Notes: generated by a model from the sequence alone, not told the origin. Counted from the first letter of the stretch, positions 26,273 to 37,100 are shown. The stretch: DNA of 64,000 nucleotides from an uncultured Alistipes sp. (GCA_947629705.1 CANREN010000006.1:1-64000), one strand, 5' to 3'. Numbers and translations are program-made.

Positions 26273-28075
26273 TTACTTACCGGCGCGTTTGCGATCGACC
26301 TCGTGCAGCAGAATCTTCCGCAGACGCATGGCACGGGGCGTTACCTCGACGTATTCATCCTCTTTGATGTATTCGAGCGCCTCTTCCAGCGTAAAGAGCT
26401 TCGGCGGCACGATGACCGCCTTGTCGTCCGAGCCCGAAGCCCGCATGTTGGTCAGCTGCTTCGACTTCGTAACATTCACCGTGATATCGTTCTGCCGCGT
26501 GTGCTCGCCGATGACCTGCCCCTCGTAGACCTGATCCATCGGGTTGATGAAGAACCGTCCGCGATCCTGCAGCTTGTCGATCGAATAGGCATAGGCCGTG
26601 CCCGTCTCGCCCGAAATGATCGAACCGTTCGTGCGCATCTCGATATCGCCCACCCACGGTTCGAAATCCTTGAGCCGGTGGGTCATCACCGCCTCGCCCG
26701 CCGTCGCCGTCAGCATGTTCGAACGCAGACCGATGATGCCGCGCGACGGAATATCGAACTCCAGCCGCACGCGGTCGCCGTTCGACACCATGTTCGTCAG
26801 CATGCCCTTGCGCTTGGTCGCCATCTCGATGACCGTTCCGGAGTGTTCCTCGGGACAGTCGACCGTCATCTCCTCAATCGGTTCGCACTTTTTGCCGTCG
26901 ATCATCTTGGTGATGACCCGCGGCTGGCCCACCTGCAGCTCGTAGCCCTCGCGGCGCATGGTCTCAATGAGCACCGACAGATGCAGCACGCCGCGCCCGA
27001 ATACGTTGAAGCTGTCGGCCGACGGCCCGGGCGTTACGCGCAGCGCCAGATTCTTCTCTAATTCGCGGTCGAGACGCTCCTTGATATGGCGCGAGGTTAC
27101 GAATTTGCCGTCCTTGCCGAAGAAGGGCGAATTGTTGATCGTGAAGAGCATCGACATGGTGGGTTCGTCGATGGCGATCGGAGGCAGCGGTTCGGGATTC
27201 TCGTAATCGCAGATCGTATCGCCGATATCGAATCCGTCGATTCCCATGACGGCGCAGATTTCGCCGCAGGGCACCTCCCCGACCTTTTTTTTGCCCAGGC
27301 CCTCGAAGACCATCAATTCGCGGATTTTGGTCTTGATCATCGTTTTGCCGTCGCGTTTGGCTAACGTAACGTTCTGACCCGTGCGCAACGAGCCGCGCGT
27401 TACCTTGCCGACGGCGATCCGGCCCGTGTACGACGAGTATTCCAGCGACGTGATCAACAGCTGGGGCGTTCCCTCGACGACTTCCGGTTCGGGGATGTCG
27501 TCGATGATGGCATCCAACAGCGGCACGATCGAATCGGTCGGCCGGTTCCACTTGTGGGACATCCAGCCCTGTTTGGCCGAGCCGTAGATGGTCTTGTAAT
27601 CGAGCTGATCCTCGGTCGCATCGAGCGAAAACATCAAGTCGAAGACCTGTTCGTTCACCACCTCGGGACGGCAGTTGGGTTTGTCGACCTTGTTGATGAC
27701 GACGATGGGTTTCTTGCCCAGCGCAAGCGCCTTTTGCAGCACGAAGCGGGTCTGCGGCATCGTTCCCTCGAACGCATCGACCAGCAGCAGCACGCCGTCG
27801 CACATGTTGAGCACCCGTTCGACCTCGCCGCCGAAATCGGCGTGGCCCGGCGTGTCGATGATATTGATTTTATACTCCTTGTAGATGACCGAAACGTTCT
27901 TCGAGAGGATCGTGATCCCCCGTTCGCGTTCGAGGTCGTTGTTATCCAGAATCAGTTCGCCGTTTTGTTTGGCGTTGTCGCGGAGCAGGTGTCCCGCCAA
28001 GATCATTTTATCGACAAGCGTGGTTTTACCGTGATCCACGTGGGCAATAATCGCAATATTGCGCAGTTTTCGCAT
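26273..28075 (-). CDS. typA: Ribosome-associated GTPase TypA/BipA
   Basis: A 600-residue translational GTPase. G1 is A-H-V-D-H-G-K-T-T near the N-terminus, G3 is D-T-P-G-H-A-D-F, and G4 is N-K-V-D-K. The EF-G-like domains III and V and the BipA-specific C-terminal domain follow. The protein binds the 70S ribosome and helps 50S assembly and stress or low-temperature growth. It is transcribed divergently from aroB from its own -7 box. Confidence 0.97.
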   Translation of the reverse strand: MRKLRNIAIIAHVDHGKTTLVDKMILAGHLLRDNAKQNGELILDNNDLERERGITILSKNVSVIYKEYKINIIDTPGHADFGGEVERVLNMCDGVLLLVDAFEGTMPQTRFVLQKALALGKKPIVVINKVDKPNCRPEVVNEQVFDLMFSLDATEDQLDYKTIYGSAKQGWMSHKWNRPTDSIVPLLDAIIDDIPEPEVVEGTPQLLITSLEYSSYTGRIAVGKVTRGSLRTGQNVTLAKRDGKTMIKTKIRELMVFEGLGKKKVGEVPCGEICAVMGIDGFDIGDTICDYENPEPLPPIAIDEPTMSMLFTINNSPFFGKDGKFVTSRHIKERLDRELEKNLALRVTPGPSADSFNVFGRGVLHLSVLIETMRREGYELQVGQPRVITKMIDGKKCEPIEEMTVDCPEEHSGTVIEMATKRKGMLTNMVSNGDRVRLEFDIPSRGIIGLRSNMLTATAGEAVMTHRLKDFEPWVGDIEMRTNGSIISGETGTAYAYSIDKLQDRGRFFINPMDQVYEGQVIGEHTRQNDITVNVTKSKQLTNMRASGSDDKAVIVPPKLFTLEEALEYIKEDEYVEVTPRAMRLRKILLHEVDRKRAGK

Positions 28076-28095
28076 AACAAAATCATTTACGGCGC

Positions 28096-28103
28096 AAAGG
28101 TAC
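28096..28103 (-). promoter_or_regulatory. -7 box (TACCTTTG) for typA
   Basis: TACCTTTG on the reverse strand, 20 bases before the typA ATG, matches the consensus exactly. Confidence 0.5.
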
Positions 28104-28126
28104 GCAAATTATCGGGAAAATATACT

Positions 28127-28134
28127 ACTTTTGC
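28127..28134 (+). promoter_or_regulatory. -7 box (TACTTTTG) for aroB
   Basis: TACTTTTG fits TAnnTTTG and lies 27 bases before the aroB ATG, in the 86-bp divergent gap shared with typA. Confidence 0.5.
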
Positions 28135-28161
28135 ATGCTTCTTAAAAAAGTATAATAACTT

Positions 28162-29205
28162 ATGCAGCCATCGTTCGTCATCGGATCCGCGAGCCGGATT
28201 TATATCGGCCCGGTCAATGAAATTCTGCCCGAGGTGTTGCCGAAGAACCGCGTCGCGGCCATTTCGGACGCCGCCATCGACCGGCTCCACCCCGAACTGC
28301 TGGCCTCCTGCGAGACCGTGCTCGTCGGCAAGGGCGAAAGCATCAAGACGCTGCAGACGATCGAAACGGTCTGCCGCAAATTTTTGGAGGCGGGCATCGA
28401 CCGGTCGACCTTCGTGCTGGGCATCGGCGGCGGCATCGTTACAGATATCACGGGATTCGCCGCCTCGACCTACATGCGGGGGCTCCGCTTCGGATTCATT
28501 CCGACCACCCTGCTCGGGCAGGTCGACGCGGCCATAGGCGGCAAGAACGGGGTCAACATCGACGGGTACAAGAATATCGCCGGCACGTTCAATCAACCGC
28601 AGTTCGTCATCTGCGATCCGGCGCTGCTCGCCACGCTTCCCGAGCGGGAGTTTCGGGCTGGGTTAGCCGAAATCATCAAGATAGCGGTCATCGCCGATGC
28701 GGAGCTTTTCGCCCGATTGGAGACGGTCGACTTCGCGCGGCTGCGCAGCGACCGCGAGCTGTTGGCGGAGATCATTCGGGCCGCCATCCGCAACAAGGCG
28801 GCGATCGTCGAACGCGACGAACACGAAGCGGGCGAACGCCGCAAACTCAACCTCGGGCACACGCTGGCCCATGCCATCGAAAAATGCTCCACCCGGCTGA
28901 ATCACGGCGAAGCGGTGGCCGTCGGCATGAAACGGATAGCGGAAGCAGCCGTGCAGGCCGGTCTGCTGGCGGCGGGCGACTGCGAACGCATCACGGCGCT
29001 GCTCGTCCGCGCCGGTTTCGCGTTGGAACAGCCGATCGAGACGAAACGGATGCTGAAAGAGGTAACCAAAGACAAAAAGAGCCGGGACGGCCTGGTGCGC
29101 ATCGTCTTTCCGACCCGCATCGGCGATTGTATCGTGCGAACCATGCAGCCGAACGAGTTCGCCTCGCTGATGCAGCGACAGACGAAAAAGGAAGGGGCGA
29201 TTTGA
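28162..29205 (+). CDS. aroB: 3-dehydroquinate synthase
   Basis: A 347-residue AroB/iron-ADH-fold enzyme. The NAD+-binding G-I-G-G-G-I-V-T-D-I-T-G-F-A-A-S and P-T-T-L-L-G-Q-V-D-A-A-I-G-G-K segments are intact, as are metal-ligand regions E-I-I-K and G-H-T-L-A-H-A-I-E. It turns DAHP into 3-dehydroquinate, the second step of the shikimate pathway to aromatic amino acids. It stands alone; no other aro gene is adjacent. It converges with panB. Confidence 0.96.
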   Translation: MQPSFVIGSASRIYIGPVNEILPEVLPKNRVAAISDAAIDRLHPELLASCETVLVGKGESIKTLQTIETVCRKFLEAGIDRSTFVLGIGGGIVTDITGFAASTYMRGLRFGFIPTTLLGQVDAAIGGKNGVNIDGYKNIAGTFNQPQFVICDPALLATLPEREFRAGLAEIIKIAVIADAELFARLETVDFARLRSDRELLAEIIRAAIRNKAAIVERDEHEAGERRKLNLGHTLAHAIEKCSTRLNHGEAVAVGMKRIAEAAVQAGLLAAGDCERITALLVRAGFALEQPIETKRMLKEVTKDKKSRDGLVRIVFPTRIGDCIVRTMQPNEFASLMQRQTKKEGAI

Positions 29206-29259
29206 TCGTCCCCTCGCTTTCACGCCGCTATATTTCTATAATATACTTCCGGCCGCGTT

Positions 29260-30075
29260 TCAATATTGCTCCTTTTCGTTCGGGAAATCGCCCGATTTCA
29301 CATCGGCGATATAACGCGTTACGGCATCGGTCATCACCCCGTGCAGATCGGCATACCGACGCAGGAAGCGCGGCGAAAAGCCCTTGTTGAGCCCTACCAT
29401 GTCGTGAATGACCAGCACCTGGCCATCCGTACCGCCGCCCGCACCGATGCCGATGGTCGGAATCGGAATCTCTTTCGTAACCCGGGTCGCCAACGCCGCC
29501 GGAATTTTTTCCAGCACGACGGCGAAACAGCCCGCATCGCTCAACAGATGGGCATCGCGCACGAGCTTCTCGGCCTCGGCCTCCTCTCTCGCCCGAACGT
29601 TGTAGGTTCCGAACTTATGGATGGATTGCGGCGTCAGCCCGAGGTGCCCCATCACCGGAATGCCGGCCGTCAGAATGCGCTGCACCGATTCGAGAATCTC
29701 CTCGCCGCCCTCCAGCTTCACGGCATCGGCCTCGGTCTCCTTCATGATGCGCACCGCCGAATCGAGCGCCAGCTTCGAGTTGCCCTGATAGGTACCGAAC
29801 GGCATGTCGACGACGATAAGCGCACGCGGTGCCCCGCGCGTTACCGAACGGGCGTGATAGATCATCATATCGAGCGTAATCGGAACGGTCGTTTCGTAAC
29901 CGGCCATAACGTTGGCCGCCGAATCGCCGACTAAAATGACGTCGATACCGGCGGCATCGACGATCCTGGCCATCGAATAATCGTAAGAGGTGAGCATGGA
30001 GATCTTTTCGCCCCGCTGCTTCATCTCCGTCAGGCGGTAGGTCGTAACCGCCCGAACCGTACTTTCCACGGACAT
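29260..30075 (-). CDS. panB: 3-methyl-2-oxobutanoate hydroxymethyltransferase
   Basis: A 271-residue (beta-alpha)8 enzyme. The Mg2+-binding region L-V-G-D-S-A-A-N-V and the D-M-P-F-G-T-Y and V-K-L-E-G-G segments are intact, as is [12 protein letters not shown]. It adds a hydroxymethyl group from methylene-THF to alpha-ketoisovalerate to give ketopantoate, the first step of pantothenate and CoA synthesis. panC and panD are not nearby. Confidence 0.96.
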   Translation of the reverse strand: MSVESTVRAVTTYRLTEMKQRGEKISMLTSYDYSMARIVDAAGIDVILVGDSAANVMAGYETTVPITLDMMIYHARSVTRGAPRALIVVDMPFGTYQGNSKLALDSAVRIMKETEADAVKLEGGEEILESVQRILTAGIPVMGHLGLTPQSIHKFGTYNVRAREEAEAEKLVRDAHLLSDAGCFAVVLEKIPAALATRVTKEIPIPTIGIGAGGGTDGQVLVIHDMVGLNKGFSPRFLRRYADLHGVMTDAVTRYIADVKSGDFPNEKEQY

Positions 30076-30111
30076 TTTTTTTCGAATTTTTGGGTTAAAT
30101 CGGGGGCAAAG

Positions 30112-30648
30112 TTAACGATTCGGACGAATCCGACAAAAAAAGTTCCACAAAACCACGCCGCCCGAGACCGACACGTTCAACGAATGTTTCACCCCCATCT
30201 GCGGAATCTCGACGGCGCCGTCGCACCGGTCGACCGCCGCTTGGCTCACACCGGCCACTTCATTGCCGAAGACGAGCGCATACCGGCGGCCCGTCTCGGG
30301 GCGGAAATCGTCCAGCATCGTCGCACCGGCCACCTGTTCGACGGCATAGACAAGGTACCCCCGCTCATGCAATGCGTCGATGCAGGCCTCGGTCGATTCG
30401 CAATAACTCCACGGCACGGTCAGTTCGGCCCCCAGCGCTGTCTTGTGGATGTCGCGGGCGGGAGGCGTCGCCGTAATCCCGCACAAAGCGAGGTGTTCGA
30501 CCCCGAACGCATCGGACGTCCGGAAGAACGCACCGACATTCTGCATCGAACGCACGTTGTCGAGTACGACCGTAACGGCCATCTTCTCCATAGCGGCATA
30601 GGCTTCGGGGGTCGGACGCCCCAATTCTTCGTTGGTGATCTTGCGCAT
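30112..30648 (-). CDS. SpoU/TrmH family RNA 2'-O-methyltransferase
   Basis: A 178-residue SPOUT-class protein without the N-terminal substrate-binding domain of RlmB. Motif 1 is N-V-R-S-M-Q-N-V-G-A-F-F-R-T-S-D, motif 2 is L-V-F-G-N-E-V-A-G-V and motif 3 is I-P-Q-M-G-V-K-H-S-L-N-V-S-V-S. It transfers methyl from SAM to a ribose 2'-OH in tRNA or rRNA. The target cannot be told from sequence. Confidence 0.9.
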   Translation of the reverse strand: MRKITNEELGRPTPEAYAAMEKMAVTVVLDNVRSMQNVGAFFRTSDAFGVEHLALCGITATPPARDIHKTALGAELTVPWSYCESTEACIDALHERGYLVYAVEQVAGATMLDDFRPETGRRYALVFGNEVAGVSQAAVDRCDGAVEIPQMGVKHSLNVSVSGGVVLWNFFCRIRPNR

Positions 30649-30712
30649 ACGAATGTTTTTCGGAAATCAGCGTGCAATCATATATCGGAGCATGGACGTA
30701 TATAATTGCCCC

Positions 30713-30720
30713 CAAAAGTA
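30713..30720 (-). promoter_or_regulatory. -7 box (TACTTTTG) for the TrmH-like gene
   Basis: Reverse-strand TACTTTTG lies 64 bases before the start codon, in the divergent gap. Confidence 0.4.
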
Positions 30721-30741
30721 GTCAAATAAAAAATTTTTACC

Positions 30742-30749
30742 TATTTTTG
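30742..30749 (+). promoter_or_regulatory. -7 box (TATTTTTG) for the outer-membrane protein gene
   Basis: TATTTTTG fits TAnnTTTG and lies 22 bases before the ATG at 30772. Confidence 0.45.
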
Positions 30750-30771
30750 AGGCGCAAATCCACGAGGAATC

Positions 30772-31878
30772 ATGTCAATGAAAAAACGGATGCTGGTGTT
30801 GTGCCTCGCCGCGGCGACGTTTGCGCAGGCCTCCGCCCAGCAAATCATCGCCGGAGCCGATTTCACGACCCGTTTCGACAACCGCGAATATACCGGAAAC
30901 ACGTTCGGCCACTCGCAGACGCTGTTCAGCGCCCGGCTGGCACCCCGCATCGGCCTCGAATGGATGGAGAAGAACCGGTTGGTCTTCGGGGTCGAGATGC
31001 TGCAGAACTTCGGCGAGCACAACGGCATGCGCGAACCGTTTTTGAGCGATGTCAAACCGCTGATGTACTACCGGTTCAAGACGGAGCACGTACAGGCGGA
31101 CGCGGGCATCTTCGACCGCAGCGAGTTGGCGGGCGACTACTCGACCGCCTTTTTCAGCGATTCGACCCGCTTCTATCACAATCGTTTGTCCGGTTTCCTC
31201 GGCCGCTATCGTTCGACCGAACGCCGCGACACCTACGTGGAGCTGGCGCTCGACTGGGAAGGAATGCTCGGCGAGACGACCCGCGAAAAGTTCCGCATCC
31301 TCTCGGCCGGCCGCAGCACGCTCGACAAGGGGTTTTATTTCGGCTATGCGTTCTCGCTCTTTCATTTCGCCATGTCGGAACAGGTCGGCAATGTTTCGGA
31401 CAACCTGCTTCTCAATCCGTATGTCGGCTGGAAATTCAACGCCTTCCTCGGCTTCGACCTCCGTGCCGGACTGCTTTTCGCACCGCAGCGCGGCCGCAGC
31501 GTCGACAACGAATGGAAAAAACCGTGCGGCGGACAAGTGGACATCGTCCTCCGCAAATGGGGCGTCGAATTGGAGAACAACCTCTACTTCGGCGACAACC
31601 TCCAACCGCTGCGCTACGCCGCGGCCGATCCCCGGACGGGGCTCACCTACGGAACGGACGGCCTCTACGCCGGCGAGAGTTTCTACGCGACGACCGAACA
31701 CCTCTACAACCGCACGTGGATCGGTTACGACAATCGGTTCTTCAACGACACGCTCACCGTCGAAGCGGGCATGGTATTCCACTACGACGGCACGGGAATG
31801 GGGACGCAGCAAATCGTCCGGCTCTCGGTCAATCTCGAAAAACTTTTCGGCATCGGTCCGAAACACGAACACGAATGA
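30772..31878 (+). CDS. Predicted outer-membrane beta-barrel protein, function unknown
   Basis: A 368-residue protein with a clear signal peptide (K-K-R-M-L-V-L-C-L-A-A, cleavage near A-S-A-Q, about residue 23). The mature part consists of alternating aromatic and polar strands, such as L-M-Y-Y-R-F, T-W-I-G-Y-D-N-R-F-F and M-V-F-H-Y-D, and ends in L-S-V-N-L-E-K-L-F, as expected of an outer-membrane barrel. I do not recognise a named family. It precedes glnS by 21 bp, so the two may share a transcript, although no functional link is evident. A second ATG two codons in is equally good. Confidence 0.7.
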   Translation: MSMKKRMLVLCLAAATFAQASAQQIIAGADFTTRFDNREYTGNTFGHSQTLFSARLAPRIGLEWMEKNRLVFGVEMLQNFGEHNGMREPFLSDVKPLMYYRFKTEHVQADAGIFDRSELAGDYSTAFFSDSTRFYHNRLSGFLGRYRSTERRDTYVELALDWEGMLGETTREKFRILSAGRSTLDKGFYFGYAFSLFHFAMSEQVGNVSDNLLLNPYVGWKFNAFLGFDLRAGLLFAPQRGRSVDNEWKKPCGGQVDIVLRKWGVELENNLYFGDNLQPLRYAAADPRTGLTYGTDGLYAGESFYATTEHLYNRTWIGYDNRFFNDTLTVEAGMVFHYDGTGMGTQQIVRLSVNLEKLFGIGPKHEHE

Positions 31879-31899
31879 CGGATAAAACACGCTAAAAAT

Positions 31900-33579
31900 A
31901 TGGCAAGCGAAACGAACGAAACACGCGAGAAGCCGCTGAACTTTCTCGAAGAGATCATCGAAACATCCATCGCCGAAGGCGAAAAACGCATCCGGACCCG
32001 TTTTCCGCCCGAGCCGAACGGTTATCTGCATATCGGCCACGCCAAAAGCATCTGCATCAATTTCGGGCTGGCCAAAAAGTACGGCGGCAAATGCAACCTG
32101 CGATTCGACGACACGAATCCCGTGAAAGAGGACGTCGAGTATGTCGATTCCATCAAGCGGGACATCCGCTGGTTGGGCTTCGAATGGGAGTTGGAGCGTT
32201 ACGCATCGGACTACTTCGACCAGCTTTACGAATGGGCCATCGTGCTGATCAGGAAAGGGCTGGCCTACGTCGACGATCAAACGCAGGAACAGATCCGCGA
32301 AACCCGCGGCACCGTCTCGGAGCCCGGCAAGGAGTCGCCGTGGCGCAACCGCACGGTCGAAGAGAACCTCGACCTGTTCGAGCGTATGCGCAAGGGCGAG
32401 TTCGCCGACGGCGAAAAGGTATTGCGTGCGAAGATCGACATGGCCCACCCGAACATGCTGTTCCGCGACCCGATCATGTACCGCATCATCCACGCCGAGC
32501 ACCACCGCACGGGAAACAAATGGTGCATCTACCCGATGTACGACTATGCCCACGGCCAAAGCGACTCGATCGAACGGATCACCCACTCGATCTGCACACT
32601 CGAATTCGATGTGCACCGTCCGCTCTACGACTGGTTCATCCAGGCGCTGGATATTTTCCCCTCGCACCAGTACGAATTTGCGCGACTGAATCTCACCTAC
32701 ACGATGATGTCGAAGCGCAAGCTGCTGAAACTCGTGCAGGAGGGCGTCGTCATGGGCTGGGACGACCCGCGTATGCCGACCATCTGCGCCTTGCGCCGCA
32801 AAGGCTACACGCCGGCTTCGGTGCGCAACTTCGCGGAGATGGTGGGCGTCGCCAAACGCGATAACGTGATCGATCTCAGCAAGCTGGAATACTGCGTGCG
32901 GGAAGACCTCAACAAGGTCGCCGAACGCCGAATGGCCGTTCTGAATCCATTGAAAGTGGTCGTTACGAACTACGACGAGCACAAAACCGAACTTTTCACG
33001 GCCGTCAACAATCCGGAGGACGAGGCGGCGGGAACCCGGCAGGTACCCTTCTCGAAGGTCATCTATATCGAACGGGACGATTTCATGGAGAATCCGCCGA
33101 AAAAATTCTACCGGTTGCAGCCGGGCGGCGAGGTTCGTCTGCGCTACTCCTACCTCATCAAGTGCGAGGAGATTATCAAGGACGCCGAAGGCGACATCGT
33201 CGAATTGCACTGCACCTATGATCCGATGTCGGGCAACGGTTCGTCGAGCGACGGCCGCAAGGTGAAGGGGGTCATCCACTGGGTGTCGGCTAAAGATGCG
33301 TTGGAGGCCGAAATCCGGCTCTTCAATCCGCTTTTCACGAAAGAGGACCCCGACGACGTGGAGGAAGGCCAAACGTGGGAGGACAACCTCAATCCCGAAT
33401 CCATGGTGAAGATCAAAGGGTATTTGGAACCCTCGCTGCGCGACATTCCGATCGGACAGGCCGTGCAGTTCGAACGGGTGGGCTATTTCTGTCCAGACAC
33501 CGATTCGACGGCCGGCCATTTGGTCTTCAACCGCACCGTAACGCTGAAAGACTCGTGGGCAAAGCTCGCTGCCAAATAG
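31900..33579 (+). CDS. glnS: Glutaminyl-tRNA synthetase
   Basis: A 559-residue class Ib synthetase. The HIGH motif is in [15 protein letters not shown] and the KMSKS loop reads M-S-K-R-K. The catalytic core is followed by the two beta-barrel anticodon-binding domains, with [10 protein letters not shown] typical of GlnRS. The protein charges tRNA(Gln) directly, so this organism need not rely only on GatCAB for Gln-tRNA. Such a GlnRS is usual in Bacteroidota. A very long antisense open frame lies across it and is not considered real. Confidence 0.97.
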   Translation: MASETNETREKPLNFLEEIIETSIAEGEKRIRTRFPPEPNGYLHIGHAKSICINFGLAKKYGGKCNLRFDDTNPVKEDVEYVDSIKRDIRWLGFEWELERYASDYFDQLYEWAIVLIRKGLAYVDDQTQEQIRETRGTVSEPGKESPWRNRTVEENLDLFERMRKGEFADGEKVLRAKIDMAHPNMLFRDPIMYRIIHAEHHRTGNKWCIYPMYDYAHGQSDSIERITHSICTLEFDVHRPLYDWFIQALDIFPSHQYEFARLNLTYTMMSKRKLLKLVQEGVVMGWDDPRMPTICALRRKGYTPASVRNFAEMVGVAKRDNVIDLSKLEYCVREDLNKVAERRMAVLNPLKVVVTNYDEHKTELFTAVNNPEDEAAGTRQVPFSKVIYIERDDFMENPPKKFYRLQPGGEVRLRYSYLIKCEEIIKDAEGDIVELHCTYDPMSGNGSSSDGRKVKGVIHWVSAKDALEAEIRLFNPLFTKEDPDDVEEGQTWEDNLNPESMVKIKGYLEPSLRDIPIGQAVQFERVGYFCPDTDSTAGHLVFNRTVTLKDSWAKLAAK

Positions 33580-33624
33580 CTCGGAATGCCAAACGGCCCG
33601 GCGAGGATCGAATCCTCCCCGCAC

Positions 33625-33659
33625 AAAAAATCACCGGTCTACAAGCCGGTGATTTTTTT
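33625..33659. terminator. Bidirectional terminator between glnS and mutS
   Basis: A 9-bp perfect stem (33629-33637 with 33646-33654) is flanked by an A-run on the left and seven T residues on the right, so it can end transcription from both sides. The stop codon of mutS lies in the hairpin loop, and the last mutS codons form one arm of the stem. Confidence 0.85.
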
Positions 33660-36320
33660 GATCTCGTTCAATTTATTGAGCGCCTCGATCGGGGTCAGCG
33701 TATCGACATCCAAATCCTTGATCTGATCGCGAATCTGCACTAACACGGGATCGTCCAACTGGAACATCGAGAGCTGCACGTTCGGCGAACCGGTGCCCTC
33801 GGCCGCCTCCCGAACGGACTGCGCCGCCAGCCTGCGGCCCCGCTCCTTCAGATTCCGGTTCGGCACGATCTCACTGCTGCCGTAGACCTGTTCGAGATTG
33901 CGCAGAATTTCGTCGGCCCGCGCCACCACCGACAGCGGCATACCGGCCATGCGGGCGACGTGGATACCGAACGAATGCTCCGTACCGCCCGCCTCCAGCT
34001 TGCGCAGGAAGATGATCCGGTTCCCCAGCTCCTTGACCGTTACGTGGAAATTCTTCACGCGCGGACAGCGGCGCTCCATTTCGTTCAGCTCGTGATAGTG
34101 CGTGGCGAAAAGCGTCTTCGCCCGGGCCGTCGGATGGTTGTGCAGGTACTCGACCATCGCCCATGCGATCGAAATGCCGTCGTAGGTACTCGTTCCGCGG
34201 CCGATTTCGTCCAGCAACACGATACTGCGATCCGAAATGTTGTTGAGAATGCTGGCCGATTCGAGCATCTCGACCATGAAGGTCGATTCGCCCTGCGAGA
34301 TATTGTCCGATGCGCCGACGCGCGTGAAAATCTTGTCCACCACCCCGATGTGCGCCGATTTCGCCGGCACGAACGATCCCATCTGCGCCATTAGGATAAT
34401 CAAGGCCGTCTGACGCAGCAAGGCCGACTTACCCGACATGTTAGGGCCCGTAATCATCATGATCTGCTGCTTGTCGCTGTCCAACATGACATCGTTGGGA
34501 ATGTACTCCTCGCCCACGGGCATCAACATCTCGATGACCGGATGACGTCCTTCGCGAATATCGATCCGCTTGCCCCTGTCGAGCGTCGGCCGCACGTAAT
34601 GCCGTTCGCAGGCCATGCGGGCGAACGATTGCAGGCAGTCGATATGCGCCACGGCGGCGGCATCGCGCAGCAAAGTCTGCAACGACTGACAAATGAAAGC
34701 GATGATCTCCGTAAAAATCCGCTGCTCCAATTCCAACATCTTCGCCTCGGCACCTAAAATCTTGGATTCGTACTCCTTGAGCTCTTCGGTAATGTAACGT
34801 TCGGCATTGGTCAAGGTCTGCTTCCGGATCCAGGTTTCGGGCACCTTGTCCTTATGGGTGTTGCGCACCTCGATATAATAGCCGAAAACGCTGTTGTAAT
34901 TGATTTTGAGCGACGGAATGCCGGTCGCCTCGCTTTCGCGCTGCTGAATGTACATCAAGTAGTCCTTGCCGTGCAGCGCGATGCGGCGCAGGTCGTCGAG
35001 TTCGGCATCGACGCCGTCGGCGATCACGCCGCCTTTCTGAATCTGGTTGTACTGCGGATCGGGATAAATATCGCGGGCCAAGCGGTCGCGCACCGCCGCA
35101 AGCGGGTCGATCTGTCCGGCCAGCGTATGCAGCCGTTCGTCGTCGGCCGCCTCCAAAGCGGATTTCAGCGCACCGACCGCCGTCAACGAATTTTTCAGCT
35201 GCACCAATTCGCGGGGCGTTACCCGCGACGACGCGACGCGCGACGCGATGCGTTCCAGATCGCCCACCAATTCGATCTGCCGGCGCACGGCATCGGCCAA
35301 ACCGGCCTCTTTCGTAAAGTGTTCCACCGCATCCAGCCGTTCGTCGATCTTTTCAGGGTCGCGCAACGGCATGGCAATCCACCGTTTCAACAGACGGCCG
35401 CCCATCGGGGTCAGCGTCCGGTCGATCACATCGGCGAAACTGCACCGTTCGCGCGCACCGTTCGAAGCGAACAGCTCCAGATTACGAATAGTGTACTTAT
35501 CGACCCACACGAACTCCTCCTGGTCGATCCGTGCCAACGATTTGATATGGGCCGTTTCGCGATGCTCCGTAAATTCGAGGTAATGGAGAATCGCGCCGGC
35601 CGCCGACAGGCCGCTCGTGAAGTGGTCGACGCCGAATCCCTTGAGCGACTGCGTGCCGAACTGCTTGCACAGTTTCTCCCGATCCACTTCTTCGGAAAAA
35701 ACCCATTCGTCGAGTTTGTAGGTATAATACCGGCCGCCGAACGCTTCGGAAAAGCGGTCTTCGCAACCGCGCTGGAAAATGACCTCCTTGGGCCGAAGAT
35801 TGGCCAGCAATTTGTCGACATAGCTGTCGGAGCCCTCGGCGGCATAAAATTCGCCGGTCGATATGTCGAGAAACGCAACGCCCGTAAGCCGCTTGCCGAA
35901 AAAGACCGAAGCCAAATAGGTATTCTCCTTGTTCGACAGCATGTTGTTCTCCATGACGACCCCGGGCGTAACCAATTCGATAATCCCCCGCTTGACCAAT
36001 CCTTTCACCGTTTTCGGATCCTCCAGCTGTTCGCAGATGGCGACCCGCTCGCCGGCCCGCAACAATTTGGGCAGGTAGGTGTCGATCGCATGATAAGGGA
36101 ATCCGGCCAGTTCGACATAGGATGCAGCGCCGTTGGCCCGTCGGGTCAGCGTAATGCCGAGAATGCTGCTGGTTTTGATGGCGTCCTCGCCGAACGTCTC
36201 GTAAAAATCGCCGACACGGAACAGCATAACCGCATCGGGATGAGACGCTTTCATCTTATAGTACTGATCCATCAGCGGCGTTTCGCACTTTTTCTTCGGA
36301 GTATGTTTCTCTTCGCTCAC
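33639..36320 (-). CDS. mutS: DNA mismatch repair protein MutS
   Basis: An 893-residue full-length MutS. The mismatch-binding F-x-E motif is in G-D-F-Y-E-T-F near residue 42. The connector, lever and clamp domains follow. The ATPase has Walker A G-P-N-M-S-G-K-S, Walker [15 protein letters not shown], and the C-terminal helix-turn-helix dimerisation region. It recognises mispairs and recruits MutL. It is transcribed alone from a -7 box at 36437-36430 and ends in a terminator that overlaps its own 3' end. Confidence 0.97.
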   Translation of the reverse strand: MSEEKHTPKKKCETPLMDQYYKMKASHPDAVMLFRVGDFYETFGEDAIKTSSILGITLTRRANGAASYVELAGFPYHAIDTYLPKLLRAGERVAICEQLEDPKTVKGLVKRGIIELVTPGVVMENNMLSNKENTYLASVFFGKRLTGVAFLDISTGEFYAAEGSDSYVDKLLANLRPKEVIFQRGCEDRFSEAFGGRYYTYKLDEWVFSEEVDREKLCKQFGTQSLKGFGVDHFTSGLSAAGAILHYLEFTEHRETAHIKSLARIDQEEFVWVDKYTIRNLELFASNGARERCSFADVIDRTLTPMGGRLLKRWIAMPLRDPEKIDERLDAVEHFTKEAGLADAVRRQIELVGDLERIASRVASSRVTPRELVQLKNSLTAVGALKSALEAADDERLHTLAGQIDPLAAVRDRLARDIYPDPQYNQIQKGGVIADGVDAELDDLRRIALHGKDYLMYIQQRESEATGIPSLKINYNSVFGYYIEVRNTHKDKVPETWIRKQTLTNAERYITEELKEYESKILGAEAKMLELEQRIFTEIIAFICQSLQTLLRDAAAVAHIDCLQSFARMACERHYVRPTLDRGKRIDIREGRHPVIEMLMPVGEEYIPNDVMLDSDKQQIMMITGPNMSGKSALLRQTALIILMAQMGSFVPAKSAHIGVVDKIFTRVGASDNISQGESTFMVEMLESASILNNISDRSIVLLDEIGRGTSTYDGISIAWAMVEYLHNHPTARAKTLFATHYHELNEMERRCPRVKNFHVTVKELGNRIIFLRKLEAGGTEHSFGIHVARMAGMPLSVVARADEILRNLEQVYGSSEIVPNRNLKERGRRLAAQSVREAAEGTGSPNVQLSMFQLDDPVLVQIRDQIKDLDVDTLTPIEALNKLNEIKKITGL

Positions 36321-36429
36321 GTTTCAAGGAGATTCAAATCATCGGCACAGGCGACACGTCTCCTGCAAAATCGAACGGCATCCGATTCCGCAAAGCCTGT
36401 CCCGTCGGCCGCAGGAAACAATTTCACAG

Positions 36430-36437
36430 CAAAGATA
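36430..36437 (-). promoter_or_regulatory. -7 box (TATCTTTG) for mutS
   Basis: Reverse-strand TATCTTTG, 109 bases before the mutS ATG, implies a leader of about 100 nt in which I see no riboswitch-like structure. Confidence 0.45.
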
Positions 36438-36524
36438 GCGGTTTTTTCGGGTGTCGGCAACGTCCGGAGTGCATTTTTTTCGGATTTTTCGGCCTTTGCA
36501 GAGTGGCCGAATCCGCATGGACGG

Positions 36525-37100
36525 CTACAAAATTCCGTTCTCCGCAAAGACTTTCCGATAGTATTCGGCCTTCCATTCGACGGAGTGCGGATAGGCCCGC
36601 GACGAGGAGGGCATCCGCCAGATTTTCAACGGACGACCGGCATAGACGGTCCCGACGGATCCGCCCACCGGCAACGCGGCGCAACCGGTCGTCTGCTGCA
36701 ACGTTTCAGCCGCTTTCCGACCCGTGGCGACGATCGTGCGGCACGACGGAATCCGCGACAACAGCGCAGCCAAATCGGTCGGTCGCACCACCTGAAGAAG
36801 ATTGTCCGAAGCGTTGTTTTTCAGACGCACGACCTCCTCGGCCGTATCGTAAAGCGCGATGCCCCGCTCGCGGCAGAACGCCTCGATCCGTTCGCGGTCG
36901 AACCGACGGCCGTCGGGCTGCAAAAAATGCGATTTGTCGCCCGTGGCGAGACAGCCCACGATCCGCCACATGTCGTTCTGCGGATTGGGGTAGAAAAACT
37001 CCATCGACCAACGCACGCGCCGGGGCGGAAAGCTGCCCAGCATCAACACGCGGGCCCCGTCGGGCAAAAAGGGCTGCAAAGGGTGCCGTTCGCTATTCAT
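36525..37100 (-). CDS. Uracil/hypoxanthine-DNA glycosylase superfamily protein (family 6-like)
   Basis: A 191-residue UDG-fold protein. The first active-site region, L-M-L-G-S-F-P-P with F-F-Y-P-N-P-Q-N-D-M-W-R (about residues 19-46), matches the hypoxanthine-DNA glycosylase (HDG, family 6) pattern G-S-F-P...Y-x-x-P-Q-N-x-x-W. The C-terminal M-P-S-S-S-R-A matches the L-P-S-T-S-P-A region. The expected activity is removal of deaminated bases, chiefly hypoxanthine. The protein lacks the GINPG and GQDPY motifs of MUG and family 1. Its start overlaps the 3' end of the helicase gene by eight bases. Confidence 0.78.
   Translation of the reverse strand: MNSERHPLQPFLPDGARVLMLGSFPPRRVRWSMEFFYPNPQNDMWRIVGCLATGDKSHFLQPDGRRFDRERIEAFCRERGIALYDTAEEVVRLKNNASDNLLQVVRPTDLAALLSRIPSCRTIVATGRKAAETLQQTTGCAALPVGGSVGTVYAGRPLKIWRMPSSSRAYPHSVEWKAEYYRKVFAENGIL

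Noticed and set aside
25951..26334. A 127-codon reverse frame near typA
   Set aside because: It crosses the typA end and its terminator, and is Cys/Phe/Arg-rich without homology.
30775..33624. A reverse-strand open frame of 949 codons
   Set aside because: It lies antisense to the outer-membrane protein gene and glnS and has the composition of an antisense shadow (His, Arg, Val and Phe-rich), with no domain or start signal.
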